Source of the DNA: Rhyacophila brunnea
Lineage: Eukaryota > Arthropoda > Insecta > Trichoptera > Rhyacophilidae
DNA length: 64,000 nt
Assembly: GCA_022495005.1 (NCBI GenBank)
Contig: JAGYXB010000456.1
Coordinates: 186,001-250,000, forward strand
Reading direction: 5' to 3'
Shown: one piece after another, positions 1 to 11,796 of the stretch
Numbering within the stretch: position 1 is the stretch's first letter
Layout of the letters: the number at the start of each line of letters is the position of its first letter
The notes under the pieces: model-generated
Database searches by the model: none
Seen by the model: only the letters and a program-made list of their open reading frames with translations
What the model was told of the DNA's origin: nothing
Position numbers and translations under genes: made by a program

Positions 1-129
1 TTTTAATCAAACCTCGATGTAGATGTAGGTAGGTACATGTAAACACTTACAAGTAGGTAATCATTCTTACCTATCAGAGAATTATGGTTATATTTTTTTA
101 TTGCTCGCGTGTTATAATAATGATGCAAT

Positions 130-215
130 TAGGGATTTCAATACCGGTAAATATTTCAAAACCGGTATTCAATTATTTATCGATACCGAAATACCGGTTT
201 CAGAAATCAATCAAT
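130..215. repeat. hAT-type MITE terminal relic (TAGGGATT..CAATACCGG end)
   Basis: This short segment begins TTAGGGATTTCAATACCGG and carries ATTTATCGATACCGAAATACCGG. It closely matches the left end of the complete element at 39257-39906. No matching right end or 8-bp duplication was found, so it is a truncated or solo-end relic. Confidence 0.6.
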
Positions 216-1160
216 GAGTCACCTGTACCTCGACCGCGCACGAAAAGTGACACACGGTGATGACATCGATAGCTCAGTTCCATAGAAAAGTCAACAATTT
301 AAAGTTTTGAGCTATGTTGGCTACTATAGTGGTTTATCGCTCCTCTTCTGTTCCACAAAATTACAACTCAAAAAAATTACAAAATGTCATCGAAGGGTCC
401 ATGTTTTTGTCACTTTTAGGGGAGTCAAAACTGTGATCAGCCATTACTCAAAACTAGTAATTCCTAGTTCCAGCCATCGACATGCAAACGACTCAATTCA
501 CTTGTACCTGGAATGCGCACGAGTTTTTACGCGCGAGTCAAATCGCGCCATCTGAACAAGCCCAAAGTTACAATAGAAAGAAGTTACAGTTATATACCAC
601 TAACTAATCTAGCTATCTAGATAATACTATTAATAATCTAGATAATAACATTATCTAGCTAGGTACCTACTCTAACTCATACGGATAAAGGGCATACTAA
701 TAATTATCAGTACAATAATTATCAAATTATAAAATTTTAAAAATATATAAAAAGTTACCACCTACCTACGTAATAGTTGGATATGCACAAGTAGGTAAGT
801 GGGTAACTCGGTAGGTACAGCATGCAGTAGGCCTCTCAATTAAAAATGTACCCCTTTAATTAAAGAAAAAATATTGTACAGAATAACTGCATAATAAATG
901 CATGTTCATTTAAAACAAATTTCTACATATTTAAAAAATATCGCGAAAAATAAGCCGATTTTTTTAAATTCGTGGCGCGTGCCACGTTTTTAGATGTACA
1001 CATGTTAAATAATCTAAATATTCTAAATCGTATTTACTGAATATAAAAAAAAACAATTAGGTAAATTGGTACATAACTATACCGTTTATTGAATATTTAT
1101 ACACAAAAATGAAAGAAAATAAGGAAATATAAAAACATTTAGTAAGTACTTAGTACTTAA
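216..1160. other. Intergenic, no gene seen
   Basis: AT-rich DNA without a supported gene. The 82-codon open frame at 307-555 has no ATG at its start and no recognisable domain. Short GTAGGTA/TACCTAC words and TAATCTAGATAAT-type words recur. Confidence 0.5.
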
Positions 1161-1166
1161 TCTTTA

Positions 1167-1435
1167 ATAAACATTTTTTTTATTCAACGAATATTTCACG
1201 GTTTAAGAATGTAATATTCCAAGTATTGAAGATACATAATTTTGAAAACGCTTCTGAAAAAATGTATTTAACCAATAGATTTTTTTCCGACCACTACCTA
1301 TGCGCGGTGGGCGCGATACCCGAGCGATGCAGGTTCGATCCTGGGGTGTCTTACTTTTTTCAATATTATTTTTTCTATTGGTTATTATACTTACAATTTT
1401 TCTTAAACGTTTTCAAAATTACGTATGTTCACACT
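1167..1435. repeat. tRNA-module inverted-repeat element, diverged copy
   Basis: The left arm (TTTATTCAACGAATATTTCAC, then ATACATAATTTTGAAAACG) and the right arm ending near 1435 (CGTTTTCAAAATTACGTATG) are inverted copies of each other. They match the arms of the elements at 14063-14546 and 15230-16016. Between them, at about 1300-1352, lies a tRNA-like segment with a box-B-like GGTTCGATCC on the plus strand. I could not find a flanking duplication, unlike the better copies, so the ends are approximate. Confidence 0.6.
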
Positions 1436-1439
1436 TATT

Positions 1440-2700
1440 TTTGTTTCATGTTATTTTCGAGACTTTTTATATCAAGCTGATAAAAATGTCATGTTTAGTC
1501 TTTGAATGTACGTGATGCAATATAGAAAAAATACTTTCACACAAGTACGTGGAAAAAATGGTCAATAACGAGATTTCTAGTTTTTTTAACAAATATAAAA
1601 ATATCAGGCATGCTTTTCTATGTGCGACTTATTACTGCGTCGCGTATTATTAATGATTATAGTAAAATACCTACTATTATTTTGATTCTGTAAACAATGT
1701 AACAAAATACGTAATAAATAAGTAATCAAAATAATTGTTATGCTCCCATTGATGGGCAATGGCTACCTACACGGGGGAATAAAGAGTAAAAAACACATAG
1801 TCGATATCACTAAATTCCAGTACCTACCTACGTAGCACTTCGTATTAAAATCAACTGATATGTGAATTTTATTTACAATAATTTTATTATTAATGAACCA
1901 TTAAGTGTGTTGCTCGCTCTTTGACAAAATACCGACGCTCCTTGAAACAAGCGTCGACAATTCTCGACATCAACATGTAAGTGAAATACGATTCCTAAAA
2001 CGATAAAAGTAATTAAAACTCGGGAACTCGAGCGATTATTTTTATGATGAGTGACCTCATTTTGAGATGTCGCCACTTGTTTATTTCAGTGAGGACGTTG
2101 TTGTCAACTCCAACATTTGTCAACTTAGTTCAACAAACGATTAATGTAATTTATGGTCCAATAAAATATGATATATATCATTAAATTTTATGAGGTTGAG
2201 AACAAAAATTTCTGGTCAGGACGAGCCTTAAGGTGAATAGAATCATGGCCAATGGTCGGACTATGATAGATTTATATTTACTAAGTACCTAAGTTATTAC
2301 TTTTGGTTAAAACACATTGACTGCTGACTAGATAATTACTAATTAATTACCCCATTTAAATAGTATGCTAATTATATCTAATGGCCACCTAATCGTTACG
2401 CGCCTAGCGAGTCTTTAGCGCTGAAAGACTTAACATTGAATTTTCGCTGCCTATACTGTCTTATAATATTATGTATGATAAGTATGTAATTAAATTACTA
2501 ATCTTACCCATTGATCAAGTAAGACCATTTATATTTTTTTAAGAATGTGTAGTTATTATTAATAACAAGGTAAGAATAAAATAAGTAGGTACTATACAAT
2601 TTTTAGTATCGTTGCTTTAGTGATGGAAAAACATTGTATTTAATTTAAAATAAAATACAAGCAGTATTAAATTTGGAATGTTATGTAGTATATGGAAATT
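1440..2700. other. Intergenic, no gene seen
   Basis: AT-rich sequence. The 67-codon minus-strand frame at 1873-2076 is isolated, lacks known motifs and is not treated as a gene. Confidence 0.5.
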
Positions 2701-2729
2701 TGTGGTGTTATTCGACACGGAATGGATAT

Positions 2730-3066
2730 GGCCTGTTTCAGACGGGACACCGGTGTCTCGCTTGTATATAATAAGGAGGCCTTTGTATTCGAATAAAGGG
2801 GCCTTTTTATTATGTTTATGAACGCCCCAGAGCTAATGAGCCAACGCGTGTCCAGTACACTTTTTCGTCGGCCGCTACAATCTCAAGCCGCCGATACACT
2901 TATTTTTATTACCGCAGTTTTATGTTTTAATTTATAACGCGAAATTACGCATTGACTCATTAGCTCTGGGGCGTTCATAGACATAATACAAAGGCCACTT
3001 TATTCGAATACAAAGGCCTCCTATATTATATCGAGCGCGACACCGGTGTCCCGTCTGAAACGGGCC
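2730..3066. mobile_element. Inverted-repeat MITE with TAT duplication
   Basis: A 337-bp element whose two arms of roughly 115 bp are inverted copies. Both start GGCC(T/C)GTTTCAGACGGGAC and continue through ACCGGTGTC, GGAGGCCTTTGTATTCGAAT and GAACGCCCCAGAGCTAATGA. The outer bases are flanked by TAT on each side (2727-2729 and 3067-3069), which fits a 3-bp target duplication. The centre is about 100 bp of unique DNA with no coding capacity. A 3-bp duplication with long inverted arms is compatible with PIF/Harbinger-, CACTA- or Zator-type mobilisation, but the terminal bases do not settle the superfamily. Confidence 0.8.
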
Positions 3067-3410
3067 TATGACGTTGGTATAACCAAATTCTAGGTACACA
3101 ATGAAATGTACCCAGATTTGTTTTTCCCAATGGCAAAACATCATTGTGCGCCTATGGAATTAAATGATTTAATACAATTCTCGAGATTTTAGATAGTATT
3201 AAAAGGTCGTAACTGACGAAGGCACAATTTTTTTGCAAATCCATAGAAGGTACCTAAACTATTAAAATTATGGCGCCTGAAGAAAATGTCGATTTTGGAC
3301 ACGGTTATCACTGAAATTGATAATTTGTTTTAATAATGATTGATTCTAATGGGATATATTTCAATCTGATCACTGCTAGAGCCGAGTTAACTCGTAAAAT
3401 CATGTATGTT

Positions 3411-3610
3411 TCGTCAGGCCAAAGACGAGTTAACTCGTGCGTTCTAGTAAACATCATAACATCTGACTAAATTGTTTGTGTATATTTTGTTAACAATATT
3501 TATCATTTTAGTATGAAACATATTCACGATAAACTCGAAAAACATGTTGTTTTATAAGTATTTATAAATATTTATCATTCTGTTCCTATTTCATATTTTT
3601 ATTAGATTTA
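3411..3610 (+). repeat. Dispersed repeat with ACGAGTTAACTCGT palindrome
   Basis: About 200 bp that matches, in inverse orientation, 61980-62180. The shared start is CAGGCC followed by GACGAGTTAACTCGTG, and the shared body includes TATTTATCATTCTGTT. A second copy of the core palindrome CGAGTTAACTCG lies just upstream at about 3382-3393. The element type is unknown and no terminal duplication was found. Confidence 0.6.
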
Positions 3611-3619
3611 TTCTAAAAA

Positions 3620-4240
3620 TAGCTGGCTTATAAGTGTCCACCTAGTAAAAATTATAAAAAATAGTGTATAATTCTAAGTGAAAGCATTAAAAAATCTGTC
3701 ATAACGTTCTACGACAATTATTTGAAGGATAATAATTATATAATATATACCTACGTTTGCTTATCAGAATTCAGGTATTCCAAATGAATATTTTGAGCAA
3801 TCCATTTTAGCCTCGAACGGTCAAGAATTCTGTAAGACACGCCTTTGCTAAAAAACAGGCTGTCACAAAGAAATACCTTTAAAGTGACAATGTGTACACT
3901 CAGCTAATACGAAAATACCGGGTCGATTTGATCATATTATAACAGGTACCTGACTGACGATTCAATATTGTAAGATAGCGCTGAAGAGATGTAAAACAGA
4001 ATTAACATATTTTTATGTAGGTATGTGACCATATCCGGTTGATTTAGAGACGTTGGTCATTGAAAATGTTTCAAACTTTCTGTATAGAAAATTAACACTA
4101 TCGACTGAGAGTACTTAGAATTACAATTGATTTATTTTGGGATTTGTATGGTGTTATCCGCATCCCTTTCAGTAAGGGATGAATACTAATGCATTGTTAT
4201 GATAAGGTTTTTCCCGGAAGACCCGTGTTTGACTTTTATT
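3620..4240. other. Intergenic, no gene seen
   Basis: AT-rich DNA between the palindrome-bearing repeat and the mariner element. Nothing supportable is visible. Confidence 0.5.
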
Positions 4241-4247
4241 GATCATA

Positions 4248-5552
4248 CGAGGGTGGGTCAATAAGTCCTTAGAAAAGCCGACAAGTGGCGCGACTAGTAC
4301 TGTAAGCGGTTTGTTTTCATGCAGCGGCACTACCGATTCAGTATGCTGCGAAGTTTCAATCAGATTGGTCGGGTTGTTGTGTGTTTTCGTACATTTAAAA
4401 AAAAAATTTGCTTGTGGAAAATGGAAAAATGGAAAATGGAAAAATTGAGTTTAGAGCTGTTATTAAACATTTTAATATAAAAAGGGTTAACAGCAAAGGA
4501 AATAAAAATGAGTTGGATTTAGTTCACGGCATATCTGCTCCTTCACTTGCAACTATTTATAACTGGTTAAATGAATTTAAACGTGGTCGTACATCAACAA
4601 AGGATGAACCACGCTCAGGACGTCCTGTAGAGGTGATCACACCAGAAATGATCAATAAAACCACGATATGGTGTTAAGTGACTGGGAAGATTAAAGTTGA
4701 GGAGATAATTGAGGTTACAGGGACTCAAAAGGTAAAGGCCATTTCTATTTTACATGATAAATTACATGAAAAATATTATTTCTGCGATGGGTGCTGCGTT
4801 TGCTCACAGCCCAGACAATAATAAACGCAATAGGGTGGTAGCCTCTAAAGCCCTGTTGTCGCTCATGCAACGCAATCCGGATGAATTTTTTTCGTCGCTT
4901 TGTGACTGTAGATGAAACATGGATACACCACTATACTCCCGAGACGAAAGAACAGTCAAAGCAGTGGATTGCGAAAGGCGAACCATGTCCAAAGAAGGCG
5001 AAAACCGTAAAATCAGCTGGTAAGGTTATGGCTACTGTGTTTTGGGATGCACGTGGAATTATTTTCGTTGACTATTTGGAAAAAGGAAAAACAATAACAG
5101 GGGATTATTATGCATTTTTATTGGACCAGCTAAAAAACGAAATTGAAGAAAAATGGCCTCATTTAAACAGGAAAAAATCCTCTTTCATCAGGACAATGCC
5201 CGTGTTCACACATGTTTACGATCAATGGCTAAAATTGAAGAATTGAAGTTCGAATTGGTCGACCACCCACCGTATTCGCCAGATTTAGCCCCCAGTGACT
5301 TTTTCCTTTTCCCAAACTTAAAAAAATGGCTAAGTGGACAACGTTTTTTTTCAAATGAAGAAGTCATCGATCGGACAAATGCTTATTTTGAGGACCTTCC
5401 GAAAACTTATTTTTCTGACGGTTTAAAAAATTTGAGAAACGTCTAACCAAGTGTATTGAGCTCCAAGGAGATTATGTTGAGAAATAAAAAAAAAATACAA
5501 AAATAAAAACTGTTTTAATGCTTTTTTCTAAGGAATTATTGACCCACCCTCG
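4248..5552 (+). mobile_element. mariner element, full length, decayed
   Basis: A 1305-bp Tc1/mariner-superfamily DNA transposon. The terminal inverted repeats start CGAGGGTGGGTCAATAA and agree over about 29 bp, with one mismatch (AAGTCC left, AATTCC right). The element is flanked by the diagnostic TA duplication at 4246-4247 and 5553-5554. It contains one transposase relic on the plus strand. Both ends are present but the gene is broken by many frameshifts, so it would be immobile unless helped by a transposase encoded elsewhere. The lengths of element and repeats are normal for mariner. Confidence 0.95.
4429..5487 (+). pseudogene. mariner transposase pseudogene (DD34D)
   Basis: The relic of a roughly 345-residue cut-and-paste transposase. 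The ATG at 4429 begins MENGKIEFRAVIKHF, the N-terminal helix-turn-helix region, followed by the linker motif SGRPVEV near 4617-4637. Catalytic D1 lies in VDETW (codon 4911-4913), D2 in HQDNA (5192-5194) and D3 in PSDFF (5297-5299). D2 and D3 are 35 codons apart, so 34 residues lie between them, as expected for mariner DD34D. The frame is interrupted near 4660, 4692, 4770, 4820, 4888, 5178 and 5430, and the C-terminus GDYVEK ends at 5487. All three catalytic aspartates are still encoded, though in separate frames. The sequence resembles the irritans-like mariners, but I cannot fix the subfamily without a tree. Confidence 0.93.
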
Positions 5553-5946
5553 TACCTTTGTAAAAAGTAGAAATCCTAAACGGTGTCTATATTAGGTATA
5601 GTGTCACTTTTCTCTGTTTTTTTTCAGCCATGAAGTTATAACGAGTTTTATTAAATTCAGTGTAACCAAACTGTAAATTCAGTCCAGCATATTTCCGGGG
5701 CAAGAGAATAAAAAATTTAGAGCCCGCTTTTAATAATGGTTCATCGTGAAAATTATACCTTTTTGAAATATCACTCGTACATTATTTTTTAATTTTATTT
5801 AAATCGTGGTTTTTCCATCACCAACGTCTCCATGATCATTTCAACGTACACCGTGGCGCAACAAACGAAAAACACCCTCTAAATGCACCCTAGAAAGAAT
5901 TTCCAAAAACCAGTCGGCAAAGGCCGTGTATAGGATTCCTTTAGGG

Positions 5947-6975
5947 CAGTGCTCCGCAACCTTTTCTCACCCATGGCACACCAAAGGTATTCCCAGAATT
6001 CCGCGGCACACCACAGGTAAAACAATTTATACACCAAAATATGGACCCCGCATGCTGAAGCGGCCCCCCTACCTATCGCTAAGGTTAAAGACAATATGAT
6101 ACTCTAAAGTAGGTAGTGTTTTTCAAATGGTGTTCGAGGTAAAATTAATGGTATTCATTGTATGTTTAGCTATTTTTTGTATTAATTAATACAAACACGC
6201 CCCAATTACATATTTAAAAATATTAGTATTAGTGCAGTAATATAGCGCCGCAGGCGACTTTTTTTTAACCATTAGAGAAAATTTGTGATTTGTGTTATCT
6301 CACTTATCTGGTTGACCTGCCACGCCCCCCCCCTGAGCCTGGCCCCCCAGACTAGAGCTCTGACGAAAGAGAAACCCGAAGCTCTCATCACCCGTCAAGT
6401 ATGATTGCTTATCATTTTTAATTATAGCTTGAGTTAAAAAAAGTTGCTCACATAGATATACGTCGTATAAAATGGGAGCTGAACTGCGATAGCCTTGTCG
6501 GAAATCCGAGGATATTCTTTATTAACCGAAATCTAGAAAATATCCAATGGAACATCAGCGAAATTCATTTTTAGCCTCACGTCGTTCCTCAATTCAACAA
6601 AATTCCTCGCGAATATAATTATAGTGCTTCTGTAGAATTTCCGGCATTGGTTGCAAAAGGGTTTCGAATCCAGTCGTATTGATTGTATGAAAGTAATGAT
6701 GAAATTTCTTTTGCAGCAAAGTTATAAGTTTTTGGGCCGGACCCAAAATTCATTGCTTGTTGTCAATGGTAGTGAATTTATTTAATATCCATGTGGTAGT
6801 GAAGCATATCAATATCTTTTCATTCTGACCTTGCATTTTTTTTATACATTTTATTCAGGTGCTCAAATACCAGCCATGCACGCAAATTTGGCCATTAAGA
6901 AAGTATTGTATAATATACAAAGTTATTTGCATTTTTTGACACAATGTGCCACGGCACACCGGTTGCGGAGCACTG
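5947..6975 (-). mobile_element. hAT transposon relic with perfect 8-bp duplication
   Basis: A 1029-bp element with inverted ends CAGTGCTCCGCAACC and GGTTGCGGAGCACTG. It is flanked by a perfect 8-bp target duplication, CTTTAGGG (5939-5946 and 6976-6983), diagnostic of hAT. The subterminal GGCACACC words also match inverted. A minus-strand remnant of the transposase lies inside, so this is a decayed, internally deleted autonomous element. Its interior around 6300-6340 resembles, inverted, 19070-19160 of the hAT element at 18619-19575, so the two are related. Confidence 0.93.
6430..6600 (-). pseudogene. hAT transposase C-terminal (dimerisation) relic
   Basis: Reading the minus strand gives NDVRLKMNFADVPLDIF, a stop, ISVNKEYPRISDKAIAVQ and LPFYTTYIYVSNF. 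The core follows the hAT dimerisation-domain pattern (LPF.TTYLCE..FS..IKNK), as in ZBED/SCAND3-like transposases, but the CE pair is lost and stops interrupt the frame. It is a non-functional fragment that fixes the coding strand of the surrounding element as minus. The DDE/RW catalytic part is not recognisable. Confidence 0.75.
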
Positions 6976-6986
6976 CTTTAGGGGGT

Positions 6987-7360
6987 ACTGAGAAACGGCA
7001 AATAATTTTCAACAGTAGGTGCGACGAAATTTCACACTCGTCGCCTGGACTCGCCAATCGGAGACCGATAGTAGAGGTGTGCGCACGTCGATTTGTTTTA
7101 TCATGGCGTCGGATAAATACATTCATAAATCACGTAAAGATGACTAAAAAACTTTACGTATGTATTTGAAAAAGAAAACATGTCAATGAATATACTATTA
7201 TTACTAGTCATATAACAATAAACATAACATTAAAAGGACGAATGTTGTAATTTATGACAAATTATATATCGTTCGGCACGCGTCATTTGCACAATCCGCA
7301 CATTGCCTAGCCACGATCTTTCCTCAACTGAAGTATAACCTTAATAACTTTTCGGTAACT
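6987..7360 (-). repeat. Dispersed ~350-bp repeat family K, copy 1
   Basis: One of four copies (others 28325-28650, 42870-43411, 59245-59590). Shared words include AACGGCAAATAATTTTCAAC, AAAGAAAACATG, CAATGAATAT and GACGCGTG(C/T). Copies 1 and 3 lie in one orientation, copies 2 and 4 in the other. The ends may be short inverted repeats of the form TTCAGT(T)GARRC, best seen in copy 3. No target duplication was resolved. Apparent small open frames in this family are dealt with under rejected items. Confidence 0.7.
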
Positions 7361-7620
7361 ACTACCTACATGCCTTTCAGATCCAGTGTTTGTAGTCGTA
7401 TAAGTAGGTATATGCTCAGAATAGCAGTACTATGCAACATTTATTTTTCACAACATGGCATGTAACATTATTATAAAGAATAAAGAAAAAGAAAAGTAAT
7501 AAAAGGGATAAACATGAAAACATAAAAAGGGAATATAATATAAACATACAAAAGCAGTGAAAATACAATTATACATAGTATAGAAGTTCAAAGAAGTACA
7601 CCGAGTTTGCTAAGGAGACC

Positions 7621-7850
7621 CTATTTTAATAATTTATAAAATAGCGTCCACCTAAGCTCGCCCTCACGCAATTGGAATATATCAACACCCGAAGCAATTT
7701 GGTTGGACATAGTTATCGCCCTCCCAATTGGCAATACCAGTGGCAGGTTGGTTATTCACCTTGGGAAAATAAACAACTGATGCTCCCTATTTCTAAGATA
7801 GTTATCAGGTACACACAGGTCAACACTACTCAGAATGTCCCTTATCGCTT
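7621..7850 (-). pseudogene. Jockey-like LINE reverse transcriptase C-terminus, fragment
   Basis: The minus strand reads SVDLCVPDNYLRNREHQLF, then IFPR, one stop, then LPLVLPIGRAITMSNQIA, and ends in DIFQLREGELRWTLFYKLLK with a stop at 7621-7623. The pattern VPDNSLRNR.H.LF..P....N is the very C-terminal end of reverse transcriptases in Jockey/CR1-type non-LTR retrotransposons. The same tail is readable at 21405-21600 and near 50905-50985, so it is one local family. The copy is 5'-truncated and has an in-frame stop. Confidence 0.7.
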
Positions 7851-8351
7851 TTCACATGTTAATTAAATTTATGAATTATAAAATATAAAAAACATTATAC
7901 TAATTTCATATTAGGTACGTTTGCATTTAATATTTAAAACGCAATAGGTACGCTACAATCTGGTCATCCGAGTAATCGGTTAAATGCATCTGGAAATATT
8001 CGATGGATCGGATATGAAAAAAGTCGATTAATATGCCGTGGCGAAATACTACTAGCTCGGACAGAAAGTGTGTGACATGGAGTGTGACCAGCAAGTTTAA
8101 GATCACCTGCCATTAAGAGGTTAATAGCATCGCCAGGCGGAATAGTTTTGTCGCGTTCCTTACCTGGTGGTATGTATAATTTTGTTACGGAATAGTAATC
8201 AATTTTGAATTGAATACTGGAGAGTGGAGATTCTATATAAAGAAGAGGCCTTGGCATATTTCATTATACAGATCGATTAGATAACTAATAATTAATTGAA
8301 AAATTTTCTATGCTGAACATAGATAACTTGAAAACACCTCAGATATATTAC

Positions 8352-8977
8352 CAGTGGCGAAGACTCCATACTAGGCGATTATTTAAAGCCTACCTTCTTA
8401 AGAAAAATACTTTTTAATTGCGTATTGACTTATTTATATAATCACATGATTATTATTATATTCTATAAAATAATTTATTTTTCCAACGAGAGATGCCGTA
8501 TGTGTAGGAATTAGGTTTAATAGGTTTCAAATAATTCTCAATTTTTTTAATATGGACTTTACGTCACGTAGCCCCGCCCAGTATATCGAATTGTATGAAC
8601 TAAGGTAAGCTCCGATCGCAGAGCTTAAAACTAAATAATTAATTAAATTAGATAATTAAAAAAAATAATTCCTATGGTGTTTAATCGAATATTAATAAAG
8701 ACTGTTTTTAAAAATAAAAAGTACTTTTATGTAATGATTTTTGATGAGTATAAATGTTTTGAAAAAATATGTAATTTAAACTGATCGCTTAATTTTATGT
8801 CGTCAGTGAGTTTTTGAAGTTTCATTAAATTGGTGTGTCGTTGTCATTAGTGTGTACCTATTCATTAGTAGTAATATCGTATTATCTTCTTATTTCTCGT
8901 AAGTATACCTGACAAGTGTGTTCTTTTTATCAGATTTCCACAGCCTACCTCTTTCCAAAAGTCACCCTTAGCCACTG
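8352..8977. mobile_element. hAT-type MITE (CAGTGGCGAAG ends)
   Basis: A 626-bp AT-rich element beginning CAGTGGCGAAGACTCC and ending CACCCTTAGCCACTG. The CAGTGGCG terminus is shared with the MITEs at 16231-16745 and 19839-21000. Flanks TATATTAC and ATATATAC look like a degraded 8-bp duplication and are not conclusive. Its right half matches 12300-12562. No coding sequence. Confidence 0.75.
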
Positions 8978-9018
8978 ATATATACCCACTAGAAAAAATT
9001 ATAGTTGAAAAAAAATAC

Positions 9019-9093
9019 GAAACTCCGGGACTTGAATCCGTATAACCATTGGTGTCACGCCAATCTGTGCATTAACCAATTATGCTACGAGCC
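9019..9093 (-). repeat. tRNA-like segment of a diverged tRNA-module element
   Basis: On the minus strand this reads from GGCTCGTAGCATAATTGGTT (box-A-like) to GGATTCAAGTCCCGG (box-B-like), about 75 nt, the size of a tRNA. A neighbouring CACTAGAAAAAATTATAG recalls the arm of the 15230-16016 element. The stem pairings are too poor for a working tRNA gene. I read it as a relic of a tRNA-derived mobile element. Confidence 0.55.
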
Positions 9094-9179
9094 TCTTATC
9101 TAATGACAACAATTTAAACTAGTAGTTTAAATTGTCGCTAACATAAGTGTAGTTTAAATCGCATTGGGTGGACCGTAAT

Positions 9180-10860
9180 AATTCGGAATTGGATTACTTC
9201 TTTGATGACGCTAGGGGTCAAATGAGTGCACGTCTTGATGCGTTTATGGTCTGAAGAAAACTGAATTATTTATGTTTATAATATACCTGGACGCACTACA
9301 ATCATTGTTTGGGTAGGTTAGGAATTTTGTCTGGCATTAGCGCTATGATAATTGCCCAAACATTTATATTATATTCCTTCTGAATTATATCATATGTGTC
9401 GCGGGACCGAGTCGATTTGTAAGCAAAGCATTTATTGGCTGATATTATGAACTAGGCAAATCCATTTTTTTAATATACTGAAATACTTTTAATATAACTC
9501 ATTCCATCTGTTTTATATTTTAATCTATGGTTGCATGAAAGACCCGCTAACCACCGTTCCCCAGTACATTTCCAAAAAGATAGAACTGGCAGTCTGCTTT
9601 AAAAAATCTAAAAAACATAAACTTATATCCGATTGAGAAGACCTTGTATTGTGGTGAGATCAAATAATACAACTTAAAATGCGTTTATCAAGCGTAAATA
9701 CATGTTTAAAAAAATCCATAAATTAAATAGATCGTCTAACGTTGTGAACTGAATACTAAAACACAACATTGTTGCGCAAATATTTAGTTTCCTTATTAGT
9801 AGTGTAGCTGGCATACAATCTGTATTCTATTGGATAAGTCATACAAAATAATTCACTTCGGTTGAGCTGACCAGAAGCCATAAACTGCGACAGGTAAGTC
9901 ATTATATTTCCAAGTATACTAATTGTTCTTTTGTACCACTTAAATGGTCTGCAGTTGCGCTATTGTTCGTAAAAAAGACTTGAACAAAACTGCACAGAAA
10001 GTTTAGAGATACTTGCCAACTTGCATATTATTAGTATAATAAGAGATGTATATACTCCATAATATATTATGTATAATATAAGTTATTTTAGTAAATCGCA
10101 ACACGTTAGGATTCATATTCTGTGAAAAACAATATTTATATATATATATAAAGTATTGAAAAACTGTATAGAATCGATCACTCAGAGCAGCGTTCGCAGA
10201 GCGATATCATAACAAAAAAACAGTTTAATCTACAAAATACACATTCGGCCAGTTTTATCAAACAATCCTTTATTACGACTTCTGCGCCTATAATGACAGT
10301 TATGAAATTTGTATCTGAACTAAATCCTGTAGGTAGCTGTGATTAACAGGTACGCACACAAGGGAGGAGGAGGTTTCGGAACCGGACTTTAGTAAGCAGG
10401 GATCGATGGTAAGAAATGGAAATAGATCATAATGCAAACCCACAGATGGCGCTGCTCATTGACTAGACGCCACGAGCGCTATGTTTTTATTGTTTAGAAT
10501 TTAACCCTATGTTAACTTTTATTTCACAGTCATAGAGCCAGTCAGCTTAGTCTGATGAGGTCTGGCCCTTTTGATCTTACATGTCCTCTATTTTTAAACT
10601 AAGCATTTTACACTATCAAGATTCGTTTCTAGTGTTAAGTGTTGTTATCTAGTTGTCAAATGTGATACCTACCTGAAGTGAACTAATTCTTTGGCAAGTT
10701 CATCGGATTATTAGGTCAAGCGAGTGATTTTATCTTGTTAATCTATTTTCGAGTACCGTTTGAAGTATTCTCTATTATTGTTGATTAATCTCTGTGAATT
10801 CTGAATAAATATACTATAACCGGAAGTGTTTCTATTAAAAAAAATGATCCTACAACAACT
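9180..10860. other. Intergenic, no gene seen
   Basis: AT-rich DNA with a short TA microsatellite near 10134-10149. No open frame with recognisable features. Confidence 0.5.
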
Positions 10861-10866
10861 TTGGTC

Positions 10867-11134
10867 ATAATTGGACATAGTTATGCAGAAAGTAGCCAAT
10901 CCACAAAAAATTAAAAAATGAGATATGATATAGATCAGATGCGAGAAGGTTTTCTCTACATTCTGCTGAAAATAGCCAAGCCGCAAAAAAAATATTCTTG
11001 AAATAAAATACTATTTACAATTTGACATTTTACATACATTTTTAACAATCATGTTGTTACTAAAGTGCCATTATCTCAGCTCGACATTATTGTGGACTGG
11101 CTACATTCTGCATAACTACGTTCAATTATGATTC
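10867..11134. mobile_element. Small inverted-repeat MITE
   Basis: About 268 bp bounded by inverted arms of about 43 bp. The left arm begins TCATAATTGGACATAGTTAT and continues GCAGAAAGTAGCCAATCCAC. The right arm is its inverse with a few mismatches. A diverged second copy of the inner part of the left arm (AAAATAGCCAAGCCGC) lies at about 10969-10984. No target duplication could be assigned, so the superfamily is open. Confidence 0.65.
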
Positions 11135-11139
11135 TGATT

Positions 11140-11790
11140 CTTTCCCTGCAGCCGTACTAATTTAAAATAAAGCTCTCACAACAAAATTCTAATAATGTTG
11201 TAATATTAATTGTTTCAAAGATAAGTTACTGCCTCTTGATTGTAAATGTCAAAGTTAGTTATCATTATTAATTGATAATATTACATTTAACATTGAACAA
11301 AAAATACTACAATGAAAGTGTGTTGAACTTTATATCGCCTCCCGACATCTAAATACTTTATCATACGGGGTTCAATGGCTGCATTAAGATTTTTTTTAAA
11401 GTAGAAGGGGAAACATATGAAATATATATTTGAGCAGTCGAAGAGATTTTTAGAAAGCTTTTTTAGACGAGGTTTTTTTTTAAGCTTGAAGCTGATTGAA
11501 GTGGTATTCGTGTGAACAATAATATGTTAAACTGCGAGCATGGCTTTGTTATTAATTTCGTCTTCTTTCAATATAATCTTCTATAGCAGATGATTGGCTA
11601 TCAAATTGTAATACATCTCAAATTTTTAACTAATCATATCAGATCACTAACTTATTGGACATTGAGTCACTCGCGGATGATGTGTAGCCAATATAATCTT
11701 CTTCCGCGTACGCTCCTATTGACTTTTACTTTTCCCTGCATTATGAGCTGGACTGGAGTAAACTTTTTGTAATTTGATAGTCAAGAATTC
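11140..11790. other. Intergenic, no gene seen
   Basis: No supported gene. The word ATATAATCTTCT occurs at about 11572 and 11691, a weak internal repetition. Confidence 0.45.
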
Positions 11791-11796
11791 ATAAAG

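Noticed and set aside
10134..10149. TA runs here and at 17201-17225, 27955-27970 and 63077-63092
   Set aside because: Ordinary AT microsatellites, no further structure.
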